From: Mycolicibacterium litorale
GTDB taxonomy: Bacteria; Actinomycetota; Actinomycetes; Mycobacteriales; Mycobacteriaceae
Assembly: GCF_014218295.1 (NCBI RefSeq)
Contig: NZ_AP023287.1
Span: forward strand, 3,782,001-3,846,000
Reading direction: 5' to 3'
DNA length: 64,000 bases
Positions 35,412 through 43,653 of the stretch are shown in pieces. The first letter of the stretch is position 1. Every line of letters starts with the position of its first letter. The notes beneath the pieces were generated by a model. It was given only the letters and a program-made list of their open reading frames with translations, was not told where the DNA came from and searched no databases. The translations under genes and the position numbers were made by a program.

Positions 35412-35472
35412 GCGAGCGTGCGTGTCTGCGGCCGACACGCCGCGGCTCGCGCAGCAGTTTGCGCACGCTCGC
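35412..35472 (+). repeat. 61-base palindromic repeat, copy A
   Basis: Begins GCGAGCGTGCG and ends CGCACGCTCGC, so the ends pair over 11 bases. An inner GTGTC/GACAC pair could form a second stem. An inverted copy of identical length with 50 of 61 bases matching lies at 36447-36507. Together they bracket the DUF559 gene. Confidence 0.8.
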
Positions 35473-35553
35473 GGTACGACGGTTGTGCACATCCGCTCGT
35501 TCATCCACAGGACACAGAGCTGATGGTTCCCACACCACCCGTATCGGCTGACG

Positions 35554-36450
35554 ATGGCCGCCATGGATGCGGCAGTGCAGCAGCTGTTCGATCGACAGGG
35601 TGGCGTCGCGACGAGCGGCCAGATCCTCGCCGTCACCTCGCGCTACGAGTTCGAGGCGGTGATCAAGCGCACGGCCGTCGAGCGCATCTGGCACGGGGTG
35701 TACTGCCTCGGCGAGCCGACGGACGAGTTACGCCTGCGCGGTCTCGACCTGTCCTGTGGCACCACGGTCGCGGTGTGCCTGGGTACCGCCGCTGCGCTGC
35801 ACGGTTTCGACACCGAACAACCCGGCGATCTGCACGTGCTCAACCCGCATGGCCACCAGTTGCGCCCCGTCGACGGATTGGTCGTCCACCGACGTGATGG
35901 CGCGCCGCTCGTGTCGGCCGCCGACCGGTGGGCGACAGCCCCGGCGTGGACGGCGGTGGAAGTGGCGCGTGGCCTGCGTCGTCCGCGCGCCCTCGCCACG
36001 CTGGACGCCGCGTTGCGCAGCGGCACGGTCAGCCGCGGCCGATTGTGGCGCGCCGCAATCGAACAGGCCGGGCGTCGGGGGATCGTCGCGGTCCGTGACC
36101 TGCTGCCGCTGGCCGACCCGCGGGCCGAATCGCCGATGGAGAGCGAAGCCCGACTCGCCATGATCGACGGCGGTCTGCCGTTACCGGAGTTGCAGTTCGA
36201 GGTGATCGACGGCAACGGCGAGTTGCGACGGCTCGACTTCGCATGGCCAGACCATCGTGTCGCGGTCGAGTACGACGGACTCGACTGGCACAGCGATACG
36301 GAGGCGATGCGCGCGGACCGCCGCCGCCAGGCGGCACTGATGGACGTCGGCTGGGTCGTCATCCCGATCGTGTTCGACGACGTCCGGCACCGCGCGTGGG
36401 ATTTCGTGGCGCGGATCGATCAGCAGCTTCGGCACGCTCGTGCGGCGTGA
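35554..36450 (+). CDS. DUF559/Vsr-fold nuclease-like protein with AbiEi-like N-terminus
   Basis: 298 residues. Residues 1-60 (AAVQQLFDRQGGVATSGQILAV...RIWHGVYCLG) resemble the winged-helix start of AbiEi-type antitoxins. The C-terminal ~110 residues match the DUF559/very-short-patch-repair fold, with PMESEARL, a LDFAWPDHRVAVEYDG core supplying Asp and Glu of a PD-(D/E)xK-like site, and DRRRQAALMDVGWVVIPI. DNA cleavage or nicking is inferred from the fold only. No good ribosome-binding site precedes ATG 35554; ATG 35563 is an alternative. It is unrelated to its catabolic neighbours and flanked by inverted repeats, which suggests separate acquisition. Confidence 0.78.
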   Translation: MAAMDAAVQQLFDRQGGVATSGQILAVTSRYEFEAVIKRTAVERIWHGVYCLGEPTDELRLRGLDLSCGTTVAVCLGTAAALHGFDTEQPGDLHVLNPHGHQLRPVDGLVVHRRDGAPLVSAADRWATAPAWTAVEVARGLRRPRALATLDAALRSGTVSRGRLWRAAIEQAGRRGIVAVRDLLPLADPRAESPMESEARLAMIDGGLPLPELQFEVIDGNGELRRLDFAWPDHRVAVEYDGLDWHSDTEAMRADRRRQAALMDVGWVVIPIVFDDVRHRAWDFVARIDQQLRHARAA

Positions 36451-36507
36451 CCGTGCGCAAACTGCCGTGGGAACCCCGGCGTGTGGTCGACAGACACGCA
36501 CGCTCGC
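36447..36507 (-). repeat. 61-base palindromic repeat, copy B (inverted)
   Basis: Reverse complement of copy A (35412-35472) with 11 differences, mostly in the middle. The first and last thirds are best conserved, including CAGTTTGCGCAC and GCGAGCGTGCGTGTCTG. It starts one base before the stop codon of the DUF559 gene, so gene and repeat are fused end to end. It may also serve as a terminator between convergent genes. Confidence 0.8.
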
Positions 36508-36541
36508 GCAACGAGCGGCGGTGGCGCAACGAGCGGCGGTG
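36506..36541. repeat. Two perfect tandem copies of an 18-base unit
   Basis: gcgcaacgagcggcggtg occurs at 36506 and 36524 without mismatch. The first copy overlaps the outer edge of palindromic repeat B by two bases. This looks like a local duplication at the repeat boundary. Confidence 0.75.
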
Positions 36542-36546
36542 GCACC

Positions 36547-37329
36547 CTACTTGACCGTGGTCTTCATCTTCTCCAGGTCGACCAGTACCGGCCAGCCGCC
36601 CACGCTCAGCGCGTTGCCGTGGCCGGTCTGGTGGATGTCGAACACCGACTGGATCGCGGCGTAGAACCCCTGCACGTCGAGGGTCTGGTTGACAGCGCGT
36701 TTGGCCTGACGCAGCGCGAACGGCGGCATCGTGGCGATCTGCTCGGCCAGCGCGCGGGTCTCGGCGTCCAGGTCGTCGCGGGGCACCACCCGGTTGACCA
36801 TGCCGGTGCGTTCGGCCTCCTCGGCGGTCAGCGGCCGGCCGGTGAACAGGATCTCCTTGGCCTTGCGCGCCCCCAGTTCCCAGGTGTGGCCGTGGTATTC
36901 GACGCCACCGATTCCCATCAGGGCGACCGGGTCGGAGAACAGCGCGTCGTCGGCGGCCAGGATGAGGTCGCACGGCCAGCACAGCATGAGCCCGCCGGAG
37001 ATGCAGCGGCCCTGGACCGCGGCGATCGAGGGTTTCGGCACGTTCCGCCACCGCAGCGTGTACTCGAGGTAGCGCTTGGACTCGTGGGCGATGATGAACT
37101 CGAGGGTGATCTTGTCCGGCACCGGACCGCCGCCCCGCAGATCGTGACCGGCCGAGAAGTGTTTGCCGTTGGCACGCAACACGATCACCACCACGTCGGG
37201 GTCTTCGGCCGCGCGTGTCCACGCCGCGTCCAGTTCGTCGAGCAGTTCGGTGTTCTGCGCATTGGCCACGTCGGGCCGGTTCAGCGAGATGGTCGCGATC
37301 TTGTCGGCGACCTCGTAGTCGATGTACAC
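36547..37329 (-). CDS. Enoyl-CoA hydratase/isomerase family protein
   Basis: 260 residues of the crotonase fold. HFSAGHDLRGGG and AAVQGRCISGGLMLCWPCDLILAADDALFSDP form the oxyanion-hole region. The pair of glutamates of classical hydratases (Glu144/Glu164 region) is not evident: VALMGIGGVEYHGHTWELG replaces the PE-GxxPG form. The product may therefore be an isomerase, hydrolase or lyase on a CoA ester rather than a simple hydratase. GTG start with GAGGAG upstream, 9 bases after the acyl-CoA dehydrogenase. Confidence 0.87.
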   Translation of the reverse strand: MYIDYEVADKIATISLNRPDVANAQNTELLDELDAAWTRAAEDPDVVVIVLRANGKHFSAGHDLRGGGPVPDKITLEFIIAHESKRYLEYTLRWRNVPKPSIAAVQGRCISGGLMLCWPCDLILAADDALFSDPVALMGIGGVEYHGHTWELGARKAKEILFTGRPLTAEEAERTGMVNRVVPRDDLDAETRALAEQIATMPPFALRQAKRAVNQTLDVQGFYAAIQSVFDIHQTGHGNALSVGGWPVLVDLEKMKTTVK

Positions 37330-37338
37330 GTGTCTCCT

Positions 37339-38517
37339 CTAACCTCTGGGCAAGCCGAGCAGTCGCTGGGCGATGATGTTGCGCTGGATCTCCGATGTGC
37401 CGCCGGCGATGGTGCCGGCGAAGCTGCGGGTGTAACGCTCGAACCAGCCGCACGAGTAGGCGTCGAGGTTCAGCGGCGTCCATGGCCCGACGGTGGTCGG
37501 ATGCGCGAGGCCTTCCGCGCCGACCGCATCGAGGGCGTGTTCGGTTGCGGTCTGGCCGGTCTCGGAGCCGAGCAGTTTGAGCACCGACAGCGCCCCGGCG
37601 TCCTCCACTCCCCGCGCCGCCTTCGCCAGTGCCACCGAACCGAGCAGCCGCACCGCCATCGAGTCCATGACCATCGTGGCGTAGCGGTCACGGTCGAGCG
37701 CCGTGCGGACCGGGAAGTCGTCGATGAGGTCCTGCAGGCGGTCGGCGTAGCTCAGCCACAGCATCGTGCGTTCGTGTCCGAGTGAACCGTTGGCCACCCG
37801 CCAGCCGTCGTTCTCCGCACCGACCAGGTTGTCCCCGGGCACTTCGACGTCGTTGAAGAAGACCTCGTTGAAATCCAGCTCTCCGGCGTCACAGATCGAC
37901 GCGAACGGCCGCCGGACGACGCCGGGCGAATCGGTCGGGATCATCAGGACGCTGATCCCGCGGTGTTTGGCCGCGGTCGGATCGGTCCGCACGAACGTCA
38001 GGATGACGTCCGCCTCGTTGGCCCCCGAGGTCCAGACCTTCTGGCCGTTGACCACGTAGCTCCCGGCGTCGGTGCGGACGGCGCGGGTGCGCAGGGATGC
38101 GAGGTCGGAGCCGGCGCCCGGTTCGCTCATGCCGAGCGCGGCGGTCATCTCGGCGCGCAGGATCGGAACCGCCCACTTCCGCTGCTGTTCGGGGGTGCCG
38201 AAGGAGATCAGCGACGCCGCGATGATTCCCACGCCCTGCGGGTTGAAGCTGTGGTAGATCCGGCGTCGCGACAGTTCCAACTGGTGGACGTACTGCTGCA
38301 GGATGGTGGCGTTCCTGCCGCCGAACTCCGGCGGATGTCCGGGCAGCAACCAGCCGTTGTCGAACAGCAGCCGCTGCCAGCGACGGGCCCACTCCGGCAG
38401 ATCGGCCGAGGACCGCGGACGCTGCGCCGCGTCGGCCTCGGTGGGTTGATGGGCGTCGAGGAACTCGACGAACTCGGCCCGGAAAGCCTCGACGTCGGCG
38501 TCGAAAGTCAGCTGCAC
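37339..38517 (-). CDS. Acyl-CoA dehydrogenase
   Basis: 392 residues. GMSEPGAGSDLASLRTRAVR, GQKVWTSGANEADV, DNLVGAENDGWRVANGSLGHERTM and the C-terminal TIAGGTSEIQRNIIAQRLLGLPRG mark a large FadE-type enzyme of the kind used for bulky (sterol side-chain or ring-derived) acyl-CoAs. The GTG at 38517 has GGGAG 4 bases ahead. It is the first gene of a two-gene leftward unit, divergent from a TetR gene with the GAGAATA-C-TATTCTC palindrome between them. Confidence 0.9.
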   Translation of the reverse strand: MQLTFDADVEAFRAEFVEFLDAHQPTEADAAQRPRSSADLPEWARRWQRLLFDNGWLLPGHPPEFGGRNATILQQYVHQLELSRRRIYHSFNPQGVGIIAASLISFGTPEQQRKWAVPILRAEMTAALGMSEPGAGSDLASLRTRAVRTDAGSYVVNGQKVWTSGANEADVILTFVRTDPTAAKHRGISVLMIPTDSPGVVRRPFASICDAGELDFNEVFFNDVEVPGDNLVGAENDGWRVANGSLGHERTMLWLSYADRLQDLIDDFPVRTALDRDRYATMVMDSMAVRLLGSVALAKAARGVEDAGALSVLKLLGSETGQTATEHALDAVGAEGLAHPTTVGPWTPLNLDAYSCGWFERYTRSFAGTIAGGTSEIQRNIIAQRLLGLPRG

Positions 38518-38567
38518 GGCACTCCCGGGTTCACTCTCTGGGGAAACGCTTCTCTAACGCCCAATCT

Positions 38568-38582
38568 GAGAATACTATTCTC
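38568..38582. promoter_or_regulatory. Putative TetR operator GAGAATA-C-TATTCTC
   Basis: A perfect 7-1-7 palindrome in the 121-base divergent region between an acyl-CoA dehydrogenase and a TetR gene, the classical place for a TetR operator. Its GAGAA-N5-TTCTC core equals that of the sites at 29479 and 57256. Confidence 0.7.
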
Positions 38583-38638
38583 GCCATGAGAAAGGCACAA
38601 TCTCCGACACGTTGGCCGCGAGGGGGGCTCGGACCACA

Positions 38639-39358
38639 ATGCCCAGGCGTTCTCCGGTACAGTTCATTCATGTTCTCCCGACCCGGCCAGGCTTCGAGCT
38701 GCCGGTGAGCACACCCAGCGAAGAGCCGGCCTGGAAGCAGCGGGCCGTCGAGCGGTCGATCAAGACCGCCAAACTGCGTGCCGCGCAGCGCGTCCAGCGT
38801 TTCCTCGACGCCGCGCAGGCGATCATCATCGAGAAAGGCAGCACGGATTTCACCGTGCAAGAGGTGGTCGACCGGTCGCGTCAGTCGCTTCGCAGTTTCT
38901 ACCTGCAGTTCGACGGTAAACACGAGCTGTTGCTCGCGCTGTTCGAGGATGCGCTGAGCCGGTCGGCCGACCAGATCCGCGCCGCGACCGCCAGCCACAC
39001 CGATCCGGTCGAGCGCCTCAAGGTCGCCATCCAACTGCTGTTCGAGACCTCACGCCCGGACCCCGCCGCCAAACGGCCGCTGTTCACCGACTTCGCGCCC
39101 CGGCTGCTGGTATCGCACCCCGCCGAGGTCAAGGTCGCCCACGCCCCGCTGCTGATCCTGCTCACCGAGCTGATGGAGGAAGCCAGCGCCGCCGGCCAGT
39201 TGCGCGAGGGCATCATCCCGAAGCGGATGGCCGCGATGACGATGCAGACGGTCATGTTCGTCGCCCAGTCCAGCGGCGGCGCCGAAGACGGCTCCGTCCA
39301 TCCGATCACCGCCGACGAGGTCTGGGACTTCGTCGCCCACGGTTTCGCCCGGGTCTGA
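38639..39358 (+). CDS. TetR-family transcriptional regulator (candidate owner of the GAGAA-N5-TTCTC operator)
   Basis: 239 residues from ATG 38639. The helix-turn-helix is RVQRFLDAAQAIIIEKGSTDFTVQEVVDRSRQSLRSFYLQFDGKHELLLALFEDAL. The first ~25 residues look unstructured; the GTG at 38705 (STPSEEPAWKQR...) is an alternative start. It is divergent from an acyl-CoA dehydrogenase, and the perfect palindrome lies between them. The same palindrome fronts two large catabolic operons in this window, so it is a good candidate for a multi-operon repressor relieved by a pathway CoA ester. Confidence 0.88.
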   Translation: MPRRSPVQFIHVLPTRPGFELPVSTPSEEPAWKQRAVERSIKTAKLRAAQRVQRFLDAAQAIIIEKGSTDFTVQEVVDRSRQSLRSFYLQFDGKHELLLALFEDALSRSADQIRAATASHTDPVERLKVAIQLLFETSRPDPAAKRPLFTDFAPRLLVSHPAEVKVAHAPLLILLTELMEEASAAGQLREGIIPKRMAAMTMQTVMFVAQSSGGAEDGSVHPITADEVWDFVAHGFARV

Positions 39359-39373
39359 CCGACCCTTTTACTC

Positions 39374-39400
39374 CGGCGACCGATGCCGTGTCGGTCGCCG
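39374..39400 (+). terminator. Rho-independent-type terminator after TetR
   Basis: Perfect 10-base arms CGGCGACCGA and TCGGTCGCCG with a 7-base loop, followed directly by TTTCGTCGT. It lies 15 bases after the TetR stop. Confidence 0.75.
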
Positions 39401-39434
39401 TTTCGTCGTGTGCGCACATTCTCCGGAAACGCCG

Positions 39435-39456
39435 TTCTGCTAAGCGGATAGTAGAA
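39435..39456. promoter_or_regulatory. Possible operator in the SDR promoter
   Basis: Arms TTCTGCTA and TAGTAGAA match at 7 of 8 positions around a 6-base centre, about 105 bases before the mycofactocin-type SDR start. No regulator gene is paired with it, so the role is uncertain. Confidence 0.4.
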
Positions 39457-39561
39457 ATTGCCCATTTCGGGGGTGGCGTTGACACAATCGAGTGCCGGTG
39501 AGAAGGTGCTGAGCAGGTGCCCAGCACGACGGCGCAAGGACGAACCAGAATCGAGGAACCG

Positions 39562-40398
39562 ATGGCAGGACGCGTAGAGGGCAAAGTCGCATTCATCACC
39601 GGCGCGGCCCGCGGACAGGGCCGCGCGCACGCCGTGCGGTTGGCGCAGGAAGGCGCCGACATCATCGCCGTCGACATCTGCAAGCAGATCGACAGCGTCC
39701 GGATACCACTGTCGACTCCGGAGGATCTGGCCGAGACCGCGGACATGGTCAAGAACCTCGATCGCCGCATCTACACCGCCGAGGTCGACACCCGGGACTT
39801 CGATGCGCTCAAGGCGGCGGTCGACGCCGGCGTCGAACAGTTGGGCCGGCTCGACATCATCGTCGCCAACGCCGGCATCGGCAACGGCGGCGAGACGCTG
39901 GACAAGACCAGCGAAGGCGACTGGGAAGACATGATCGACGTCAACCTCGGCGGCGTGTGGAAGACCGTCAAGGCCGGCGTCCCCCACATCCTCGCCGGCG
40001 GACGCGGCGGCTCGATCATCCTCACCAGCTCGGTCGGCGGCCTTAAGGCCTACCCGCACACCGGCCACTACGTCGCGGCCAAACACGGTGTGGTCGGCCT
40101 GATGCGGACCTTCGCCGTCGAACTGGGCGCGCAGAACATCCGCGTGAACTCGGTGCACCCGACCAACGTCAACACGCCGCTCTTCATGAACGAGGGCACC
40201 ATGAAGTTGTTCCGCCCCGATCTGGAGAATCCGGGACCCGACGACATGAAGGTCGTCGGACAGCTGATGCACACCCTGCCGATCGGCTGGGTCGAGCCGG
40301 AGGACATCGCCAACGCCGTACTGTTCCTGGCCTCCGACGAGGCCCGCTACATCACCGGTGTCACGCTGCCCGTCGACGGGGGCAGCTGCCTGAAGTAA
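39562..40398 (+). CDS. Mycofactocin-coupled short-chain dehydrogenase/reductase
   Basis: 278 residues. Classical SDR motifs (TGAARGQGRAHAVRLAQEGA, VANAGIG, LTSSVGG, YVAAK) carry the extra features of the mycofactocin subgroup: RGQGRAH after the glycine motif and the insert NVNTPLFMNEGTMKLFRPDLENPGPDD. Members hold NAD tightly and pass electrons to the peptide-derived cofactor mycofactocin, oxidising alcohols, often terpenoid or carveol-like. The ATG at 39562 has GAGGA upstream. No mycofactocin synthesis gene is in the window. Single-gene unit bounded by terminators on both sides. Confidence 0.88.
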   Translation: MAGRVEGKVAFITGAARGQGRAHAVRLAQEGADIIAVDICKQIDSVRIPLSTPEDLAETADMVKNLDRRIYTAEVDTRDFDALKAAVDAGVEQLGRLDIIVANAGIGNGGETLDKTSEGDWEDMIDVNLGGVWKTVKAGVPHILAGGRGGSIILTSSVGGLKAYPHTGHYVAAKHGVVGLMRTFAVELGAQNIRVNSVHPTNVNTPLFMNEGTMKLFRPDLENPGPDDMKVVGQLMHTLPIGWVEPEDIANAVLFLASDEARYITGVTLPVDGGSCLK

Positions 40399-40412
40399 CG
40401 CGCTTGGCACCG

Positions 40413-40445
40413 ACCGGGGACCTCACCGCGGGTGGGGTCCCCGGT
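40413..40445 (+). terminator. Strong hairpin terminator after the SDR
   Basis: Perfect 10-base arms ACCGGGGACC and GGTCCCCGGT with a 13-base loop, 15 bases after the SDR stop. GC-rich, with no long T run, as is common in mycobacteria. Confidence 0.65.
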
Positions 40446-40558
40446 TCGCGTCCGCCCATTCCCGCGAAACCGGCCGACGCGACCGGCCCGGGTGGTTGCA
40501 TGAAGTCCTGCAGACGCGGGGATACCACCTCTACGGGCAGCGAGGATCGAGGTGCGGC

Positions 40559-42022
40559 GTGAAGCGACTCAACGGCATGGACGCCATGCTGCTGTACAGC
40601 GAGACGCCCAACCTGCACACCCACACCCTCAAGGTGGCGATCATCGACGCCACCTCCTACGACGCCTCGCACGAGAGCCCCTACTCCTTCGAGGTATTCC
40701 GCCGCACCATCGCCCGCCGGCTGCACCTGCTCGAGCCGCTGCGCTACCGGCTGATCGACATCCCGTTCCGGGTCCACCACCCGATGTGGCTCGAGAACTG
40801 CGACATCGACCTGGACTATCACGTCCGCACCGTGACCGTGCCCTCCCCTGGTGGCCGTCGCGAACTCGACGAGGTGATCGGCCGCATCGCCAGTACGCCA
40901 CTGGACCGCAGCCGGCCCCTGTGGGAGTTCTACTTCGCCGAAGGCATGAGCGACAACCGGTACGCGCTGATCGGCAAGGTGCACCACACGCTGGCCGACG
41001 GGGTGGCGTCGGCGAATCTGCTTGCGCGCCTGATGGATCTGGCCGGCGGCGACGTGCCCGACGAACGGGACGAGTACACGACGTGTGAGCCGCCGTCACG
41101 TTCGCAGCTGCTCGCCGAAGCCGGCCGCGACCACCTGCAGAAGGTGGCCGAATTCCCCGGCCTGATGGGCGAAGCGGTGCGCGGGGCGGTCCGTGTGCGG
41201 CGACGCACCCGCGATCAGCGCGGTGCCGAGGAGATGGCGAAGATGTTCCGGACGCCACCCACCTTCCTCAACCACGTGGTGTCGCCGGGGCGCACCTTCG
41301 CCACCGCGCCGGTGTCACTGGCCGATCTGAAAGAGACCGCCAAACATCTCGGCGTCACCTTCAACGACCTCGTGCTGTCGGTCGCCGCCGGCGGGCTGCG
41401 GGAGCTGCTGCTGCGCTACGACGGCCGTGCGGACCGGCCGCTACTGGCCTCGGTACCCGTGGCCACCGACCGCTCCCCCGACCGGGTGACCGGTAACGAG
41501 ATCAGCGGGCTGGCGGTGTCGCTGCCCGTCCACATCGACGATCCGCTGCGCCGTGTCCGGCTGACCGCGCTGGGCACCAAGCGGGCCAAGGAAGTCCACG
41601 ACCTGTTGGGTCCGCGGCTCCAGGGCAGGATGATGGAGTACCTGCCGCCACCGGTCGCCCCCACCGCGTTCCGCTGGCAGTCGCAGCACGCCGCGCACAA
41701 CCGCATCATGAACGTCGCGGTGTCGAGTGTTCCGGGCCCGCGCGAGCGCGGCAACATCGGCGGCGCCGACGTCACCGAGATCTACTCCGTGGGGGTGCTC
41801 TCGGCGGCAAGCGCTTTCAACATGACGGTGTGGAGTTACGTCGACCAGGTCGACATCTCGGTGCTCTCCGACGACACCACGTTCGACGACGTCCACGAAG
41901 CCACCGACGCGATGCTGCACGGACTGGCCGAGATCCGGCGGGCGGCGGGCCTGCCTGCCGAGTTGCGCCCGGTCGCCACTGCGATGGCGCCCGCGACCGC
42001 GACCGCCGGTCAGTCCAACTGA
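40559..42022 (+). CDS. Wax ester synthase/diacylglycerol acyltransferase (WS/DGAT)
   Basis: 487 residues. The condensing-type active-site motif HHTLADG is near residue 142, and the second conserved region NDLVLSVAAGGLREL follows. The N-terminal RLNGMDAMLLYSETPNLHTHT is the standard start of actinobacterial WS/DGATs. It esterifies diacylglycerol or fatty alcohol with acyl-CoA for storage lipid at the membrane. The GTG has GAGG 6 bases ahead. Its 3' end overlaps the convergent acyl-CoA synthetase gene by 13 bases, so the two cannot be separated by a terminator. Confidence 0.92.
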   Translation: MKRLNGMDAMLLYSETPNLHTHTLKVAIIDATSYDASHESPYSFEVFRRTIARRLHLLEPLRYRLIDIPFRVHHPMWLENCDIDLDYHVRTVTVPSPGGRRELDEVIGRIASTPLDRSRPLWEFYFAEGMSDNRYALIGKVHHTLADGVASANLLARLMDLAGGDVPDERDEYTTCEPPSRSQLLAEAGRDHLQKVAEFPGLMGEAVRGAVRVRRRTRDQRGAEEMAKMFRTPPTFLNHVVSPGRTFATAPVSLADLKETAKHLGVTFNDLVLSVAAGGLRELLLRYDGRADRPLLASVPVATDRSPDRVTGNEISGLAVSLPVHIDDPLRRVRLTALGTKRAKEVHDLLGPRLQGRMMEYLPPPVAPTAFRWQSQHAAHNRIMNVAVSSVPGPRERGNIGGADVTEIYSVGVLSAASAFNMTVWSYVDQVDISVLSDDTTFDDVHEATDAMLHGLAEIRRAAGLPAELRPVATAMAPATATAGQSN

Positions 42023-43653
42023 GCCAGCAGTTCGTTGCGCAGCACCTTGCCGGTGCCGCCCCTGGGCAGTTCGTCGAGTACCCGGATGGCGCGGGGCACT
42101 TTGTAGTTCGCGAGGTTCTCGCGCACGTGCTCCTTGAGTTGCTCTTCGGTGAGCGACGCCCCGTCGGCGGGCACCACGAACGCCGCCAGCCGCTGGCCGT
42201 ACTTCTCGTCGTCGACACCGAGCACGGCGGCCTCGGCCACCCCCGGGTGGGCGGCGAGCGTCTTCTCCACCTCGATCGGGTACACGTTCTCGCCGCCGGA
42301 GACGATCATCTCGTCGTCGCGGCCGACGACGAACAACCTGCCCGCCTCGTCGAGGTAGCCGACATCCCCCGAGGCCATGAAGCCGTCGTGGAAGTCCTTG
42401 GTCGCACCCGAGGTGTACCCGTCGAACAGCGTTCCGCTGCGGACGAAGATGCTGCCGGTCTCGCCGGCAGGCAGCTCACGGAAATCCGGATCGAAGATGC
42501 GGATCTCGGTGCCGTCGGCCGGTGTTCCGGCGGTGTCGGGTGCGGCGCGCAGATCGGCGGGCGTCGCGGTGGCGATCATCCCGGCTTCGGTGGCGTTGTA
42601 GTTGTTGTAGATGACGTCGCCGAACTGGTCCATGAACGCGGTGACCACGTCGGGCCGCATCCGCGATCCCGAGGCGGTGGCGAACCGCAGCGACCGGCCG
42701 CTGTAGCGGGCACGCACCTCGTCGGGCAGATCCATGATCCGGTCGAACATCACCGGCACCACCACCAGGCCGGTGGCCCGGTATTCGTCGACCAACGCGA
42801 GCGTGGCCTCTGGATCGAATTTGCGCCGGGTGACGATCGTGCACGCCAGCAGTCCGGCGAACAACAACTGCGAGAACCCCCACGCGTGGAACATCGGCGC
42901 GACGATGACCGTGGTCTCCTCAGCCCGCCACGGGGTGCGGTCGAGGACGGCCTTGAGGTCACCGGCGCCGCCGCTGCCCGCGGATCGCTTGGCGCCCTTC
43001 GGAGTTCCGGTGGTGCCGGAGGTCAGCAGGATGGTCTCGCTGCTGCGCTCGGCGGGTCGCGGGCGCCGGCCCCGGTGCGCGTCGATCAGGGCGTCGACGG
43101 TGGGCAGGTCGCCGCCGGGTTCGTCGGTCCAGGCCACGATGCGCAGCGCGTCGGGCAGACCGGACAGCGCCCGGTCGACGGTCTCGGCGAACTCCTCGTC
43201 GTAGATCACGACGTCGGCGCCTTCGCGTTCGGTGACCTCGGCGAGCGCCGGCCCCGCGAACGAGGTGTTCAACAGCAGCGCGTCGGCGCCGATACGGTTG
43301 GCCGCCAACAGCGCTTCGACGAATCCGCGGTGGTTGCGGCACATGATCGCCACCGTGCCCGGAGTGCCGCCGGGCAGCTGCTGCAGCGCCGCGGCCAGCG
43401 CGTCGGAATCGTCGTCGAGTTGTCTGAACGTCAGCGTGCCGCGTTCGTCGATCAACCCGGGCCGGTCGGGACAGCGCTGCGCCGCCGTGGCGAAACCGAC
43501 GGTCGCCGTCATGCCCACGCGGCGCACCGCGGCGCCCATCCGCAGATAGCGGTCCGGGCGCATGGGAGCGATGAGACGCGCCCGCCACAGCGTCTGCATC
43601 AACCCGACGCCCGCACCCACTCTCGCGGCGGTCTGGCGTAACACCGCGCTCAC
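42010..43653 (-). CDS. Fatty-acyl/acyl-CoA synthetase (AMP-binding, FadD type)
   Basis: 547 residues. P-loop TSGTTGTPKGAKR, the A5-like NNYNATEAG, SGDVGYLDEAGRLFVVGRDDEM and the catalytic lysine region LPRGGTGKVLRNELLAQ are intact. It activates a carboxylic acid through an acyl-adenylate to the CoA ester. The GTG start overlaps the stop of the acyltransferase gene upstream (GTGA), so the pair is co-translated. With WS/DGAT and a PlsC-like enzyme nearby, the product may enter lipid synthesis as well as degradation. Confidence 0.92.
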   Translation of the reverse strand: MSAVLRQTAARVGAGVGLMQTLWRARLIAPMRPDRYLRMGAAVRRVGMTATVGFATAAQRCPDRPGLIDERGTLTFRQLDDDSDALAAALQQLPGGTPGTVAIMCRNHRGFVEALLAANRIGADALLLNTSFAGPALAEVTEREGADVVIYDEEFAETVDRALSGLPDALRIVAWTDEPGGDLPTVDALIDAHRGRRPRPAERSSETILLTSGTTGTPKGAKRSAGSGGAGDLKAVLDRTPWRAEETTVIVAPMFHAWGFSQLLFAGLLACTIVTRRKFDPEATLALVDEYRATGLVVVPVMFDRIMDLPDEVRARYSGRSLRFATASGSRMRPDVVTAFMDQFGDVIYNNYNATEAGMIATATPADLRAAPDTAGTPADGTEIRIFDPDFRELPAGETGSIFVRSGTLFDGYTSGATKDFHDGFMASGDVGYLDEAGRLFVVGRDDEMIVSGGENVYPIEVEKTLAAHPGVAEAAVLGVDDEKYGQRLAAFVVPADGASLTEEQLKEHVRENLANYKVPRAIRVLDELPRGGTGKVLRNELLAQLD

